DNA of 16,529 nt from Acidobacteriaceae bacterium (GCA_003140705.1 PLKU01000151.1:1-16529), one strand, 5' to 3'. Numbered from the stretch's first letter, positions 7,270 to 14,581 are shown. Numbers and translations are program-made. Notes: a model not told the origin generated them from the letters alone.

Positions 7270-7491
7270 ATGGCGGATCGAAGAGCACCACAGTTGCTGG
7301 CCGCCATGGGCCTCACCGCACTCATCGGCAGCGCGATGGCGCTGACCGCCCTCACGCCATCTACCGGATTCGCGATGTGCACCCAGGTCGGTGTCATGTC
7401 GCCTGCCCTGTGCCTGGCAATTCTCGGCACAATCGGCTGCCTCGGCACATCTGGAACAAAGGGAAAGTTTGTCCGGCTCCCACTAAAATAG
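7270..7491 (+). CDS. Small exported-looking cysteine-containing peptide
   Basis: A 73-residue protein of unknown function. AGGAG at 7258-7262 sits seven bases before ATG 7270, and the codons favour G or C in third position like the neighbours, so it is probably real. The first 35 residues look like a signal peptide: RR at 4-5, a hydrophobic core at about 9-28, and a small-residue end at STGFA. The mature part would be only about 38 residues (from MCTQVGVMSPALCLAILGT) with three cysteines (C37, C48, C57), a second hydrophobic stretch and a basic C-terminus (TKGKFVRLPLK). It could instead be a small membrane protein with two helices. It lies 130 bases before the PP2C gene in the same direction. 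I do not recognise a family. Confidence 0.55.
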   Translation: MADRRAPQLLAAMGLTALIGSAMALTALTPSTGFAMCTQVGVMSPALCLAILGTIGCLGTSGTKGKFVRLPLK

Positions 7492-7621
7492 GCGGCGGCT
7501 AGCGATGGGCGGAGTGTGTTCTCAACCGAATGAAGGGAGGCGCAGAACCATCCATTCGTGTTTTCGTGAGCGATGTTAAACAATCTTTAAATAGGGCATC
7601 TTCTTCGCGCAAAAGCGGCTG

Positions 7622-8446
7622 ATGCTTGAGGCGGCGGCGCCCATGCTGGAAGTGCAGTTCAGTCAAGCGAGCGATTTCGGAAAAGTCCGTACCAATAATG
7701 AAGACGCCATGGGATCCTTTATCCCGGCCTCGCGTCAACAGGCCCGAACGCATGGCTACTTGTTTGCGGTTGCCGACGGTGTGGGCGGCATGGATCTGGG
7801 CGAGGTTGCCTCGGCAAAGGCAATTTCGGTCATCACTGAAGAGTTCGAAAAGGCGCAAGCCGGTACCATGCTCATCAGCCTATTGCCCCGCCTCATTCAG
7901 CACGCCAACGCTGCGGTCCACGATTGCACCCTCGCCCCTGAGTACCGAGGCAAAAAGATGGCGACAACCCTGGTGGCCTGCGCCCTCCGGTACGACCAGG
8001 CCATCGTTTCTCATATCGGCGACTCCCGCTGTTACCTCGTCCGCAACGGAAAGGCGAAACAGATCACCCAGGATCACACCTGGGTCAACGAACAGCGAAA
8101 GATGGGCCTGATCTCCGCCAGCGAGGCCGCTGAATCCGAGTCTCGCCACGTTCTCATCCGCTCCCTTGGACCGGAGATGTTTGTCTCGCCAGACACCACC
8201 GCCGTTACCTTGCTGGCAGGCGATGCCCTGGTTCTCTGCTCTGACGGCGTTCACGACGAACTGAAGGAAACCGAATTGTCAGTGATCGTCTCTCAGAACA
8301 AAAACATCGACGAGATCGCCCGCGAACTGGTAGCCCGTGCCGTCGAGATCGACGGCAATGACAACACAACCGCGCAGGTCATCCGCATCCGCTCGGTAGA
8401 GCAGATAGGCATGTACCGCGGCCGCCCGTACCGGCTCCCTACCTAG
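7622..8446 (+). CDS. PP2C-family Ser/Thr protein phosphatase
   Basis: A 274-residue soluble metal-dependent phosphatase that removes phosphate from Ser/Thr residues, most likely on substrates of the kinase encoded next. The metal-binding motifs are all present: NNEDA (D28), FAVADGVGGMDLG (D52, G53), HIGDSRCYLVRNG (D134), LVLCSDGVHDEL (D208) and GNDNTTAQVI (D247, N248). This is the compact bacterial Stp/PstP type without membrane or sensory domains, with a short tail after the last strand. Two starts are possible. ATG 7622 has no ribosome site. ATG 7643 (giving MLEVQFSQASDFG) has GAGG eleven bases upstream and resembles family N-termini more closely. It is followed after 102 bases by the kinase, a common bacterial pairing. 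Confidence 0.93.
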   Translation: MLEAAAPMLEVQFSQASDFGKVRTNNEDAMGSFIPASRQQARTHGYLFAVADGVGGMDLGEVASAKAISVITEEFEKAQAGTMLISLLPRLIQHANAAVHDCTLAPEYRGKKMATTLVACALRYDQAIVSHIGDSRCYLVRNGKAKQITQDHTWVNEQRKMGLISASEAAESESRHVLIRSLGPEMFVSPDTTAVTLLAGDALVLCSDGVHDELKETELSVIVSQNKNIDEIARELVARAVEIDGNDNTTAQVIRIRSVEQIGMYRGRPYRLPT

Positions 8447-8548
8447 CGTACTTTGGCCAAATTCCGCGCGGCCTTGCAGAATCCTTACTGTCAGGCAGCC
8501 TTAACCCGATAAAGTAAAACAAGTCGCATTGATGGAGAATGCTGCACG

Positions 8549-9523
8549 ATGGGTTACCACAACACCTTAGAAGCCGGTGCGCAAATCGATTCCTACCGCA
8601 TTGAGGCGCCCGTCGCCCGAAGCGGCATGGCTTCGATCTACCGCGCCACCGACCTGCGCGATGACCGCATCGTTGCCCTCAAGATTCCTCATCCGGACCT
8701 GGAAGCGGACCCCATCCTCTTCGACCGATTCAAGCGCGAGTCAGGTATTGGCGAAAAGCTCAACCACCCCAAGGTGATGCGCGTCTTTCGCGACGAAAAG
8801 CGTTCCCGCATGTACATGGTCATGGAATGGTGCGAAGGCCGCCTTCTGCGCGATATTCTCGATGAGGGAAGGGTTCCCCAGGACCGCGCCATCCGCATCG
8901 CCATCGGCATTCTCGACGCCCTGGAATACATTCATGCCAACGGCGTTGTTCATCGCGACCTCAAGCCGGAAAACATCATGGTCGATGACCAGGACAATAT
9001 CAAGCTGATCGATTTCGGCATCGCCAGCGACTCCGCGGCTCGGCGTCTGACCTACGCCAACTTCACCGCCACTCTCGGCACCCCGAACTACATCTCTCCT
9101 GAGCAGGTCAAAGGTAAACGCGGCGATGGCCGGTCCGACATCTTCTCCGTCGGAGTCATCTTGTATGAAATGCTCACCGGCAAGCTGCCGTTTTCCGGGC
9201 CGTCTCCCCTTGCGGCCATGAACGACCGCTTGTTAAACCATCCCACTCCGCCGCGCGTCGCCGATCCTTCCATCTCTCCGCAATTGCAGGAGATTCTGTA
9301 TCGAGCTTTGGAGAGAGATCCCGCGAACCGGTATCCCAAAGCCAGTGCTTTTATCTGGGATCTCGAGCACCCGGATCTGGTCGGAGTTGAAGACCGAGAA
9401 GAGTTGCGCAACTGGCAAAAACGGAAGTCCCATTTGTCTCGCAAAATACTGTATTATGGCGGTCTGGCCCTCATCCCAGTGGTGATTCTGCTGCTGATGA
9501 TGCTGGTCGCCCATCATCGATAA
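8549..9523 (+). CDS. PknB-like Ser/Thr protein kinase, C-terminal membrane anchor
   Basis: A 324-residue Hanks-type kinase. The catalytic domain (about 15-275) has K45 in VALKIP, E64 in RFKRES, VHRDLKPEN with D137, K139 and N142, DFG at 155-157, and GTPNYISPEQ as the P+1/APE-like region. The glycine-rich loop is unusual: VARSGMASIYRA lacks the first two glycines of G-x-G-G-M-G-x-V-Y and keeps only SGM. After a basic linker, a single helix (about 299-320, LYYGGLALIPVVILLLMMLV) ends four residues from the C-terminus. It is therefore tail-anchored with no extracellular sensor domain such as PASTA repeats. GGAGAA lies nine bases before the ATG. It forms a pair with the PP2C gene upstream, its probable antagonist. 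Confidence 0.93.
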   Translation: MGYHNTLEAGAQIDSYRIEAPVARSGMASIYRATDLRDDRIVALKIPHPDLEADPILFDRFKRESGIGEKLNHPKVMRVFRDEKRSRMYMVMEWCEGRLLRDILDEGRVPQDRAIRIAIGILDALEYIHANGVVHRDLKPENIMVDDQDNIKLIDFGIASDSAARRLTYANFTATLGTPNYISPEQVKGKRGDGRSDIFSVGVILYEMLTGKLPFSGPSPLAAMNDRLLNHPTPPRVADPSISPQLQEILYRALERDPANRYPKASAFIWDLEHPDLVGVEDREELRNWQKRKSHLSRKILYYGGLALIPVVILLLMMLVAHHR

Positions 9524-9631
9524 TCCCGAGCTTCTCCGCATCCAGACTTCGAAATCTTCATGGAATCCTTATGAATCAGGCCCTAGGATTTCGTTGAATC
9601 CACCCACTTATTTCCCGCCAAAAGGAGACCC

Positions 9632-10648
9632 ATGACAAAGTACAAACTCGAATACATCTGGCTTGACGGCAAAACGCCCGTTCCTGAGCTGCGCGGCAAG
9701 AGTCTGCTTAAGTCGTTTGAGAAGCCGCCAACCCTTGCCGATCTACCTCTTTGGGGATTTGACGGCAGTTCCACCATGCAGGCTGAGGGCAGCAAGTCTG
9801 ACTGCGTTCTAAAACCAGTGGCTCTTTATCCCGATCCAAGCCGCAACAACGCCTATATCGTTCTGAGTGAAGTCATGCACCCCGATGGCACTCCGCATTC
9901 CACCAATATGCGCGCCACCATCGAGGATGATCCTGACCTGTGGGTTGGTCTTGAGCAGGAGTACTTCCTTTACAAGGATGGAGCTCCTCTCGGCTGGCCG
10001 AAGGGCGGCTTCCCGCTGGTTCCCCAGGGCCCGTATTACTGCGGTGTTGGCTATAAATACATGGGCAGCGTGGCCCGCACCATCGTAGAAGAGCACTGGG
10101 AAGCCTGTCTCGCCGCCGGCATCAATCATGAAGGCATCAACGCTGAAGTTGCCAAAGGCCAGTGGGAGTTCCAGATCTTCGCCAAAGGCTCCGCCAAAGC
10201 CGCCGATGATACCTGGACCGCTCGCTACTTGATGATGCGCCTCTGCGAGAAATACGAAGTGGATATGGTGCTGCATTGCAAGCCCCTCAAGGGTGACTGG
10301 AATGGATCGGGCATGCACTGCAACTTCTCCACCAAGTACATTCGCGAAGTGGGCGGCAAAGAATATTTTGAAGCGCTGATGAAGGCCTTCCAGGCTCACA
10401 TCCCCGAACACATCGCCGTGTATGGACCCGATAACCATATGCGTCTGACCGGCCTGCACGAAACGCAAGCGATTGACAAGTTCAGCTACGGTCTCTCCGA
10501 TCGCGGCGCGTCAATCCGCATGCCTGTCAACTTCGTCAAGAACAGCTACAAGGGCTATCTGGAAGATCGCCGACCGAACTCCGAAGGCGACCCCTACCAG
10601 ATCATCGCGCGCATTCTCAAGACGATCAACAGCGTGCCCAAGCCCTAG
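9632..10648 (+). CDS. glnII: Glutamine synthetase type II (GSII)
   Basis: This enzyme condenses glutamate and ammonium to glutamine with ATP. At 338 residues it has the length and motifs of GSII, the form also found in eukaryotes, rhizobia and actinomycetes. These are KLEYIWLDG at the N-terminus, LWGFDGSST (40-48), the metal site EQEY (E108, E110), E172 with GQWEFQ (176-181), the ATP/glutamate loop NGSGMH (224-229), YGPDNHMRLTGLHET, RGASIRMP (R291, R296), and KGYLEDRRPNSEGDPY near the end. GSII is not known to be adenylylated; it is usually controlled at transcription. AAGGAG at 9622-9627 supports the ATG. It is followed by a second, type I-like synthetase in the same direction. The two share the upstream sequence CCAAAAGGAG with a four-base spacing to ATG. 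Confidence 0.96.
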   Translation: MTKYKLEYIWLDGKTPVPELRGKSLLKSFEKPPTLADLPLWGFDGSSTMQAEGSKSDCVLKPVALYPDPSRNNAYIVLSEVMHPDGTPHSTNMRATIEDDPDLWVGLEQEYFLYKDGAPLGWPKGGFPLVPQGPYYCGVGYKYMGSVARTIVEEHWEACLAAGINHEGINAEVAKGQWEFQIFAKGSAKAADDTWTARYLMMRLCEKYEVDMVLHCKPLKGDWNGSGMHCNFSTKYIREVGGKEYFEALMKAFQAHIPEHIAVYGPDNHMRLTGLHETQAIDKFSYGLSDRGASIRMPVNFVKNSYKGYLEDRRPNSEGDPYQIIARILKTINSVPKP

Positions 10649-10666
10649 GGCGGAACCAGGCAAGCT

Positions 10667-10685
10667 ACTCCATTTGGAGTTTGTT
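10667..10685 (+). terminator. Weak terminator-like hairpin after GSII
   Basis: ACTCCA and TGGAGT pair over six base pairs around a two-base loop, followed by TTGTT. It begins 18 bases after the GSII stop. The tight loop and short U tract make it a weak candidate; it could equally be part of the larger 10-base inverted-repeat structure that encloses it. Confidence 0.3.
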
Positions 10686-10777
10686 CAGGGTCGCCGCTCG
10701 CTGATGGTCGCGTCGACTTGAGCGATTTGGCTTCGGGTTGCACCATCCCTGGTTCCGCTGTTGTCCAACATCTTGCT

Positions 10778-10809
10778 CGCTCATCCCAAGCCGAGGTTTG
10801 GGATGAGCG
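10778..10809. repeat. Perfect 12-base-pair stem-loop
   Basis: CGCTCATCCCAA (10778-10789) is exactly complementary to TTGGGATGAGCG (10798-10809) around an eight-base loop. No T-run follows on either strand, so it is not a standard intrinsic terminator. It may be a REP-like repeat, a transcript-stabilising hairpin, or part of a leader of the second glutamine synthetase. Confidence 0.75.
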
Positions 10810-10917
10810 GCAGGACAAAGATCGTAGCTTGCGCGGTCTGCTGCACGCAGTGGGTTATTCGTTTCACGAGACAGTTGGTTCACAATCCCGCCGCTGTCCG
10901 GGGGGTGTGAGGAATTG

Positions 10918-10929
10918 GGAAGCGCTTCC
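10918..10929. promoter_or_regulatory. Perfect 12-base palindrome resembling a LacI-type operator
   Basis: GGAAGCGCTTCC lies 108 bases before the start of the second glutamine synthetase. The core AAGCGCTT with its central CG step matches the general form of LacI/GalR-family operators. No LacI-family gene is in the window, so the assignment is a suggestion from sequence form only. Confidence 0.35.
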
Positions 10930-11037
10930 TGCCTTCCAACTCTTCATGCCCCTTCTTAATTTCTGGCTGTTCCGCTCTGGGCGCTCTTGGTTTATTCTGT
11001 TGAATACCCGCACCCTTTCCCCTCCAAAAGGAGTTCC

Positions 11038-12468
11038 ATGTCGACTGAATATCGCAATTTCCTGGCTCTCACTTATGAGGAGTTGGAAGAGCTGAACCTT
11101 GCTGCCAAAGCCGATCGCGTGAACCGCGTTGCTGTCGACGAAATCCGTGAAAAGCGGATCAAGTACCTGACCGGCGAAAAGCGGATCAAGGCCGTGACCG
11201 TGCTCTTCAGCGATCTTGAAGGCCGTCTTCACCTGCTCGACTACGACAAGAAGTTTTTGCTCAATTCCTTTGAAAATCTGACTTTCGACGGTTCCTCGAT
11301 TCGCGGGTTCACCGCGCAGCATGAGAGCGATCTGCGCCTGGGCATCGATTGGGGAGCATTCTACTGGGTGCCCGCGGACGTCTTCGGCACCGGCAAGGTG
11401 CTGGTCTTCGGCACGGTGATTGACAAGGACGGCAGCGCGTATTCGGGCGATATGCGCGGTGTGCTCAAGCAATACGCCGAGAAGCTGTACTCGGAAAAGG
11501 GCTATACCCTGAATGCCGCCAACGAGATCGAAGGCTTTCTATTCGCGGGTCGGGACGCGGAACAGAAGTACGCTGAGACAGGCAAATTCGAATTCATCAA
11601 CACCGGCGGCTATTACCACGTGTTGCCGCTGGATCCCCTGCGCCAGTTCATCGACACCGCCGCCGAGGTCCAGCGAGCGATGGGCTTTCAGAATGAGAAA
11701 GATCATCCCGAGGTTGCGCCCAGCCAGTTCGAAATCAACTATGGATACGGCGAAGTGGTTGCGGCTGCCGACCAGATTCAGCTCTACAAGCTGCTCACCC
11801 GCCAGGTGGCCGCCAACATGGGCTACACGGCATGCTACCTGCCCAAGCCCGTCGTTGGCGTCAATGGCAGCGGCATGCATACCAACATGTCCATCTCGCA
11901 GGGCAAGACCAACCTTTTCTGGGATCCGGCGGGGCAAGAAAAACTGTCCGCCTTCGGTTGGGATTTCATCGACCACGTTCTCACCTACGCCCTGGACCTT
12001 TGCCTCATCATGAACCCCAGCGTAAACGCATATCGCCGGCTCGATCCGCACTTTGAGGCGCCCAACCAGATCAAGGCATCCGCGACGGATCGTGGCTCCA
12101 TGGTGCGCGTTCCCATCGGCAATTCGAAGTCCATGCGCGTCGAGGTGCGCGCCGTAGCCCCGGACGCCAATCCTTACCTGGCTCTTTACTCCATCTTCAG
12201 GACCGGCATCGACGGCACCACCGCGGAGATCGACAACCTGCGCCAGGCCCAGCGCTACCTGCCCGACCACATCCAGGAAGCGATTGAAGACTTCAAGGCC
12301 TCAAGCTGGATCACTGAGATCCTGGGCGCCGACGTGCAGGGCCGCTTCGCCGACTTGAAACAGGCCGCCGCCGATCGCTCGCCCAAAGAGCTGGGAACCT
12401 ACGTCAAGGGCTCAGAAGTGCAGTTCCACCATGAGGTATACAACCAGTCGCTCTGGAATAACTTCTAG
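11038..12468 (+). CDS. glnA: Glutamine synthetase, type I-like
   Basis: A 476-residue member of the GSI fold, expected to make glutamine as a dodecamer. The start at 11038 has AAGGAG at 11028-11033. Catalytic features are present: TFDGSSIRGF (D84), NEIEGFLF (E163, E165), E225 and E232 around VAPSQFEINYG, NGSGMHTN (276-283, H281), NAYRRL (R333), ATDRGSMVRVP (R352, R357) and RVEVR (E369, R371). The region that carries the adenylylation tyrosine in enterobacterial GSI (NLYDLP) is absent. A shorter segment, RQAQRYLPDHIQEAI, replaces it, and the C-terminus (HHEVYNQSLWNNF) differs from the usual HPxEFxxYY. It is therefore probably not controlled by GlnE adenylylation. Because related GSI-fold enzymes use other amines, a gamma-glutamyl-amine ligase role is a less likely alternative. 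Confidence 0.9.
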   Translation: MSTEYRNFLALTYEELEELNLAAKADRVNRVAVDEIREKRIKYLTGEKRIKAVTVLFSDLEGRLHLLDYDKKFLLNSFENLTFDGSSIRGFTAQHESDLRLGIDWGAFYWVPADVFGTGKVLVFGTVIDKDGSAYSGDMRGVLKQYAEKLYSEKGYTLNAANEIEGFLFAGRDAEQKYAETGKFEFINTGGYYHVLPLDPLRQFIDTAAEVQRAMGFQNEKDHPEVAPSQFEINYGYGEVVAAADQIQLYKLLTRQVAANMGYTACYLPKPVVGVNGSGMHTNMSISQGKTNLFWDPAGQEKLSAFGWDFIDHVLTYALDLCLIMNPSVNAYRRLDPHFEAPNQIKASATDRGSMVRVPIGNSKSMRVEVRAVAPDANPYLALYSIFRTGIDGTTAEIDNLRQAQRYLPDHIQEAIEDFKASSWITEILGADVQGRFADLKQAAADRSPKELGTYVKGSEVQFHHEVYNQSLWNNF

Positions 12469-12554
12469 CGCCTGCTTTCGAAACTTCGTTCGACCAGATG
12501 TTCCAACGACATGGCGGCGCTATCTTCTAAGGAGCGCCCCCTTCCCTTGTCCGT

Positions 12555-12571
12555 TCAAGCATCGTGCTTGA
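12555..12571. other. Small hairpin in the spacer upstream of the aminotransferase
   Basis: TCAAGCA-TCG-TGCTTGA forms a seven-base-pair stem with a three-base loop, 87 bases after the glutamine synthetase stop. It has no T-run. The rest of this 217-base spacer (12469-12685) shows no convincing promoter or gene. Confidence 0.35.
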
Positions 12572-12685
12572 CACGCCTTCCTGGCTGTCTGCTTCACCGT
12601 TTCTCGACCACACGCGGATTCAAATCATCCCTTGCAGCCTGAGTGATAGGATGTTTTGAAGCAACGGCACCGGGAGAGGCAATCC

Positions 12686-14044
12686 ATGAGCGAAGTTCCC
12701 CAGTTGGACGAACTTACATCGGAGCAGATCAGCGCAATCACACGCCAGACGAACTATGGCACTTGGCGATTTCAGAAGACCTGGAAGCCGCTGCACATCG
12801 CCGACGCAGAAGGATGCTGGTTCATCGATGGGGCGGGCAAGCGCTACCTCGACTTTTCGTCGCAATTGATGTGCGTGAACCTGGGCCACAAGAATCCGCG
12901 GGTAATCGAGGCGATTGCGGAACAGGCTCGGGAACTGGCCTATGTGGCTCCCGGACACGCGACCCGCGCGCGTGCCCGCCTCAGCACCAAGCTGCTGGAA
13001 GTGCTGCCTGCGGGTCTGACCAAATTTTTCTTCGCCACCAGCGGGACCGAGGCCAACGAGGCTGCCTTCAAGATCGCCCGCATGTACACCGGCAAGACCA
13101 AGATCATCTCACGCTACCGTTCGTATCATGGGTCCACCATCGGCTCCATCGCGGCCACGGGCGATCCGCGGCGCTGGGCCATGGAACCAGGCGGCAAAAG
13201 CGCGGGCTTTGTGTTTGCACCGGAGACCAACTGCTACGACTGCCCCATCAAGCACACCTATCCCTCCTGCAACATCGCTTGCGCCGACTACATCGAGCAC
13301 ATGATCCGCAATGAGAGCGACGTTGCGGCCATCATTCTTGAACCGGTCGTGGGCACCAACGGCGTGCTGATTCCTCCGCCGGAGTACTTCCCGCGGCTGC
13401 GCAAAATCTGTGATCAATATGGCGTCTTGATGATCGCCGATGAAGTCATGGCCGGTTGGGGCCGCACCGGCAAGTGGTTCGCTGTGGACAACTGGAACGT
13501 GAAGCCTGACATTCTTGTCACCGCAAAGGGCATCACGTCAGCCTATGTGCCGCTTGGCCTGTGCGCCACCTCAACAAAGATCGCCGACCACTTTGAGGAT
13601 CACTATTTTTCCCACGGGCACACGTATGAAGCGCACCCCCTCACGCTCGGCCCTGCGGTGGCCACCATCGAAGAGATGCAGCGACTCAAGCTGGTTGAAC
13701 GCGCCGCTGAACTCGAGCCGTACGTCCGCGAAAAGCTCGAGGCCATCAAGGCCAAGCATCCATCTGTCGGCGATGTCCGCGGCCTGGGCCTCTTTTTTGC
13801 CGTGGAGATTGTGAAGAACCGCACCACCAAGCAGCCTTTCAACACCATGAGCGACAAGGTGGAAGGCAAGTCGTTGGTGGTCGATCAAATCGCAGCCAAG
13901 ATGATGGCGCAGGGAGTCTCAATCCAGGCCTGGATCAGCCATTTCGTCATTGCTCCGCCGCTGATTGTCACCAAGGAAGAGCTCGACCTGGGAATTGCCG
14001 CGCTGGATGAACACCTGTCCATCGCTGACGCACTGGTCGAATAG
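12686..14044 (+). CDS. Class III PLP-dependent aminotransferase
   Basis: A 452-residue fold-type I transaminase moving an amino group between an omega-amino compound and a keto acid; the exact substrate is unknown. I chose ATG 12686 because GAGAGG lies six bases upstream; the TTG at 12656 has no ribosome site. Motifs in order: ATSGTEANEAAFK (117-129, phosphate binding), SYHGST (146-151), ILEP (E219), IADEVMAGWGRTG (250-262, D252) and TAKGIT with the PLP lysine K281. Next comes GHTYEAHPL (311-319). An insert CYDCPIKHTYPSCNIAC has four cysteines (183, 186, 195, 199), as in taurine-pyruvate-type relatives, and could bind a metal. It precedes purine-degradation genes and ends 11 bases from the opposing guaD. 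Candidate substrates include taurine, beta-alanine and an amino intermediate of allantoin breakdown. Confidence 0.93.
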   Translation: MSEVPQLDELTSEQISAITRQTNYGTWRFQKTWKPLHIADAEGCWFIDGAGKRYLDFSSQLMCVNLGHKNPRVIEAIAEQARELAYVAPGHATRARARLSTKLLEVLPAGLTKFFFATSGTEANEAAFKIARMYTGKTKIISRYRSYHGSTIGSIAATGDPRRWAMEPGGKSAGFVFAPETNCYDCPIKHTYPSCNIACADYIEHMIRNESDVAAIILEPVVGTNGVLIPPPEYFPRLRKICDQYGVLMIADEVMAGWGRTGKWFAVDNWNVKPDILVTAKGITSAYVPLGLCATSTKIADHFEDHYFSHGHTYEAHPLTLGPAVATIEEMQRLKLVERAAELEPYVREKLEAIKAKHPSVGDVRGLGLFFAVEIVKNRTTKQPFNTMSDKVEGKSLVVDQIAAKMMAQGVSIQAWISHFVIAPPLIVTKEELDLGIAALDEHLSIADALVE

Positions 14045-14055
14045 CCGATCGATCG

Positions 14056-14535
14056 TCAGTATTTGATCTTGTTCTCTGAAGCTATCCATGCAGCAAAGCT
14101 GCCCCACGCTTCGTCGCTGAGCAATTGTTTGGCAGGCAAAGCGCGCGCTGTCGGCGCTTTGCGAAATTCCTCGTACAGAAATGCATCGTCGAAACCGGCG
14201 CGCGCGGCATCCGCAGCATCCGCGCCGTAGTAGATGGCATCCAGTCGCGCCCAGTAGCAGGCCGCCAGGCACATCGGGCACGGTTGGCAACTTGTGTAAA
14301 GTTCACAACCCGCCAGAGAAAAAGTGCCCAGCGCTTTGCACGCCGCTCGAATGGCGTTCACTTCGCCGTGAGCCGTGGGGTCGTGGCGCGTAGTTACAGT
14401 GTTCACGCCCTCACCCGCAATTTGACCATTGCGCACGACGACAGCAGCGAACGGCCCGCCAGCGCCCACAATCACATTCTGAGTGGCCAGTGCGATTGCG
14501 TGGCGCATAAACTCGGGATTGGGTTGCGAAGGCAT
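14056..14535 (-). CDS. guaD: Guanine deaminase (cytidine-deaminase-fold type)
   Basis: It hydrolyses guanine to xanthine and ammonia, feeding purine breakdown. The protein is the small zinc-dependent bacterial form (like Bacillus subtilis GuaD), not the large amidohydrolase form. H56 and E58 lie in TAHGEVNAIRAACKALGTF, and C86 and C89 in YTSCQPCPMCLAACYWARLDA, followed by GFDDAFLYEEF and a C-terminal IKY as in B. subtilis GuaD. I chose ATG 14535, giving 159 residues, the family length. A longer frame reaching 14670 adds low-complexity sequence overlapping allB and is not supported. AAGG lies ten bases upstream, with a stronger AGGAGG slightly farther away. The gene is divergent from allB with 46 bases between starts. 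Confidence 0.94.
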   Translation of the reverse strand: MPSQPNPEFMRHAIALATQNVIVGAGGPFAAVVVRNGQIAGEGVNTVTTRHDPTAHGEVNAIRAACKALGTFSLAGCELYTSCQPCPMCLAACYWARLDAIYYGADAADAARAGFDDAFLYEEFRKAPTARALPAKQLLSDEAWGSFAAWIASENKIKY

Positions 14536-14581
14536 CGTCAGCTTGCCTTTCCCCTCCTGTAAGAGCGAAAGTAAAGACAGT
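14536..14581. promoter_or_regulatory. Short divergent spacer between guaD and allB
   Basis: Only 46 bases separate the two start codons, too little for two independent full promoters, so at least one must lie inside the opposite coding region or share elements. The AGGAGGGG read leftward (14558-14551) is a strong ribosome site on the guaD strand, 15 bases from its ATG. No clear dyad or -10 box was seen. Confidence 0.5.

Larger units (their letters stand above)
10649..11037 (+). other. Structured 389-base spacer between the two glutamine synthetase genes
   Basis: No credible gene lies here; an open frame from 10718 runs out of phase into the next gene. The spacer is unusually rich in inverted repeats. 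CGGAACCAGG (10651-10660) pairs with CCTGGTTCCG (10748-10757). ACTCCA-TT-TGGAGT (10667-10680) is a small hairpin just after the GSII stop. A 12-base-pair stem-loop lies at 10778-10809, and GGAAGCGCTTCC is at 10918-10929. It probably holds the end of the GSII transcript and the control region of the second synthetase. I recognise no known glutamine riboswitch or other RNA family. Confidence 0.55.

Noticed and set aside
9809..10468. Leftward 219-codon frame inside GSII
   Set aside because: Antisense shadow of a strongly conserved enzyme.
10718..11095. Open frame of 125 codons running from the spacer into the second glutamine synthetase
   Set aside because: It overlaps the true gene out of frame, starts at TTG without a ribosome site, and crosses the dyads; composition is not protein-like.
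11539..12270. Leftward 243-codon frame inside the type I-like synthetase
   Set aside because: Fully antisense to a gene with complete active-site motifs; a long frame is expected by codon bias.
12568..12573. TTGACA as a -35 box
   Set aside because: It lies inside the 12555-12571 hairpin and no -10-like sequence is found 16-18 bases downstream.
12686..14044. Naming the aminotransferase as ureidoglycine-glyoxylate aminotransferase
   Set aside because: That enzyme is class V; this protein has class III motifs (GTEAN, DEVMAGWGRTG, TAKG), so only a functional analogy can be proposed.
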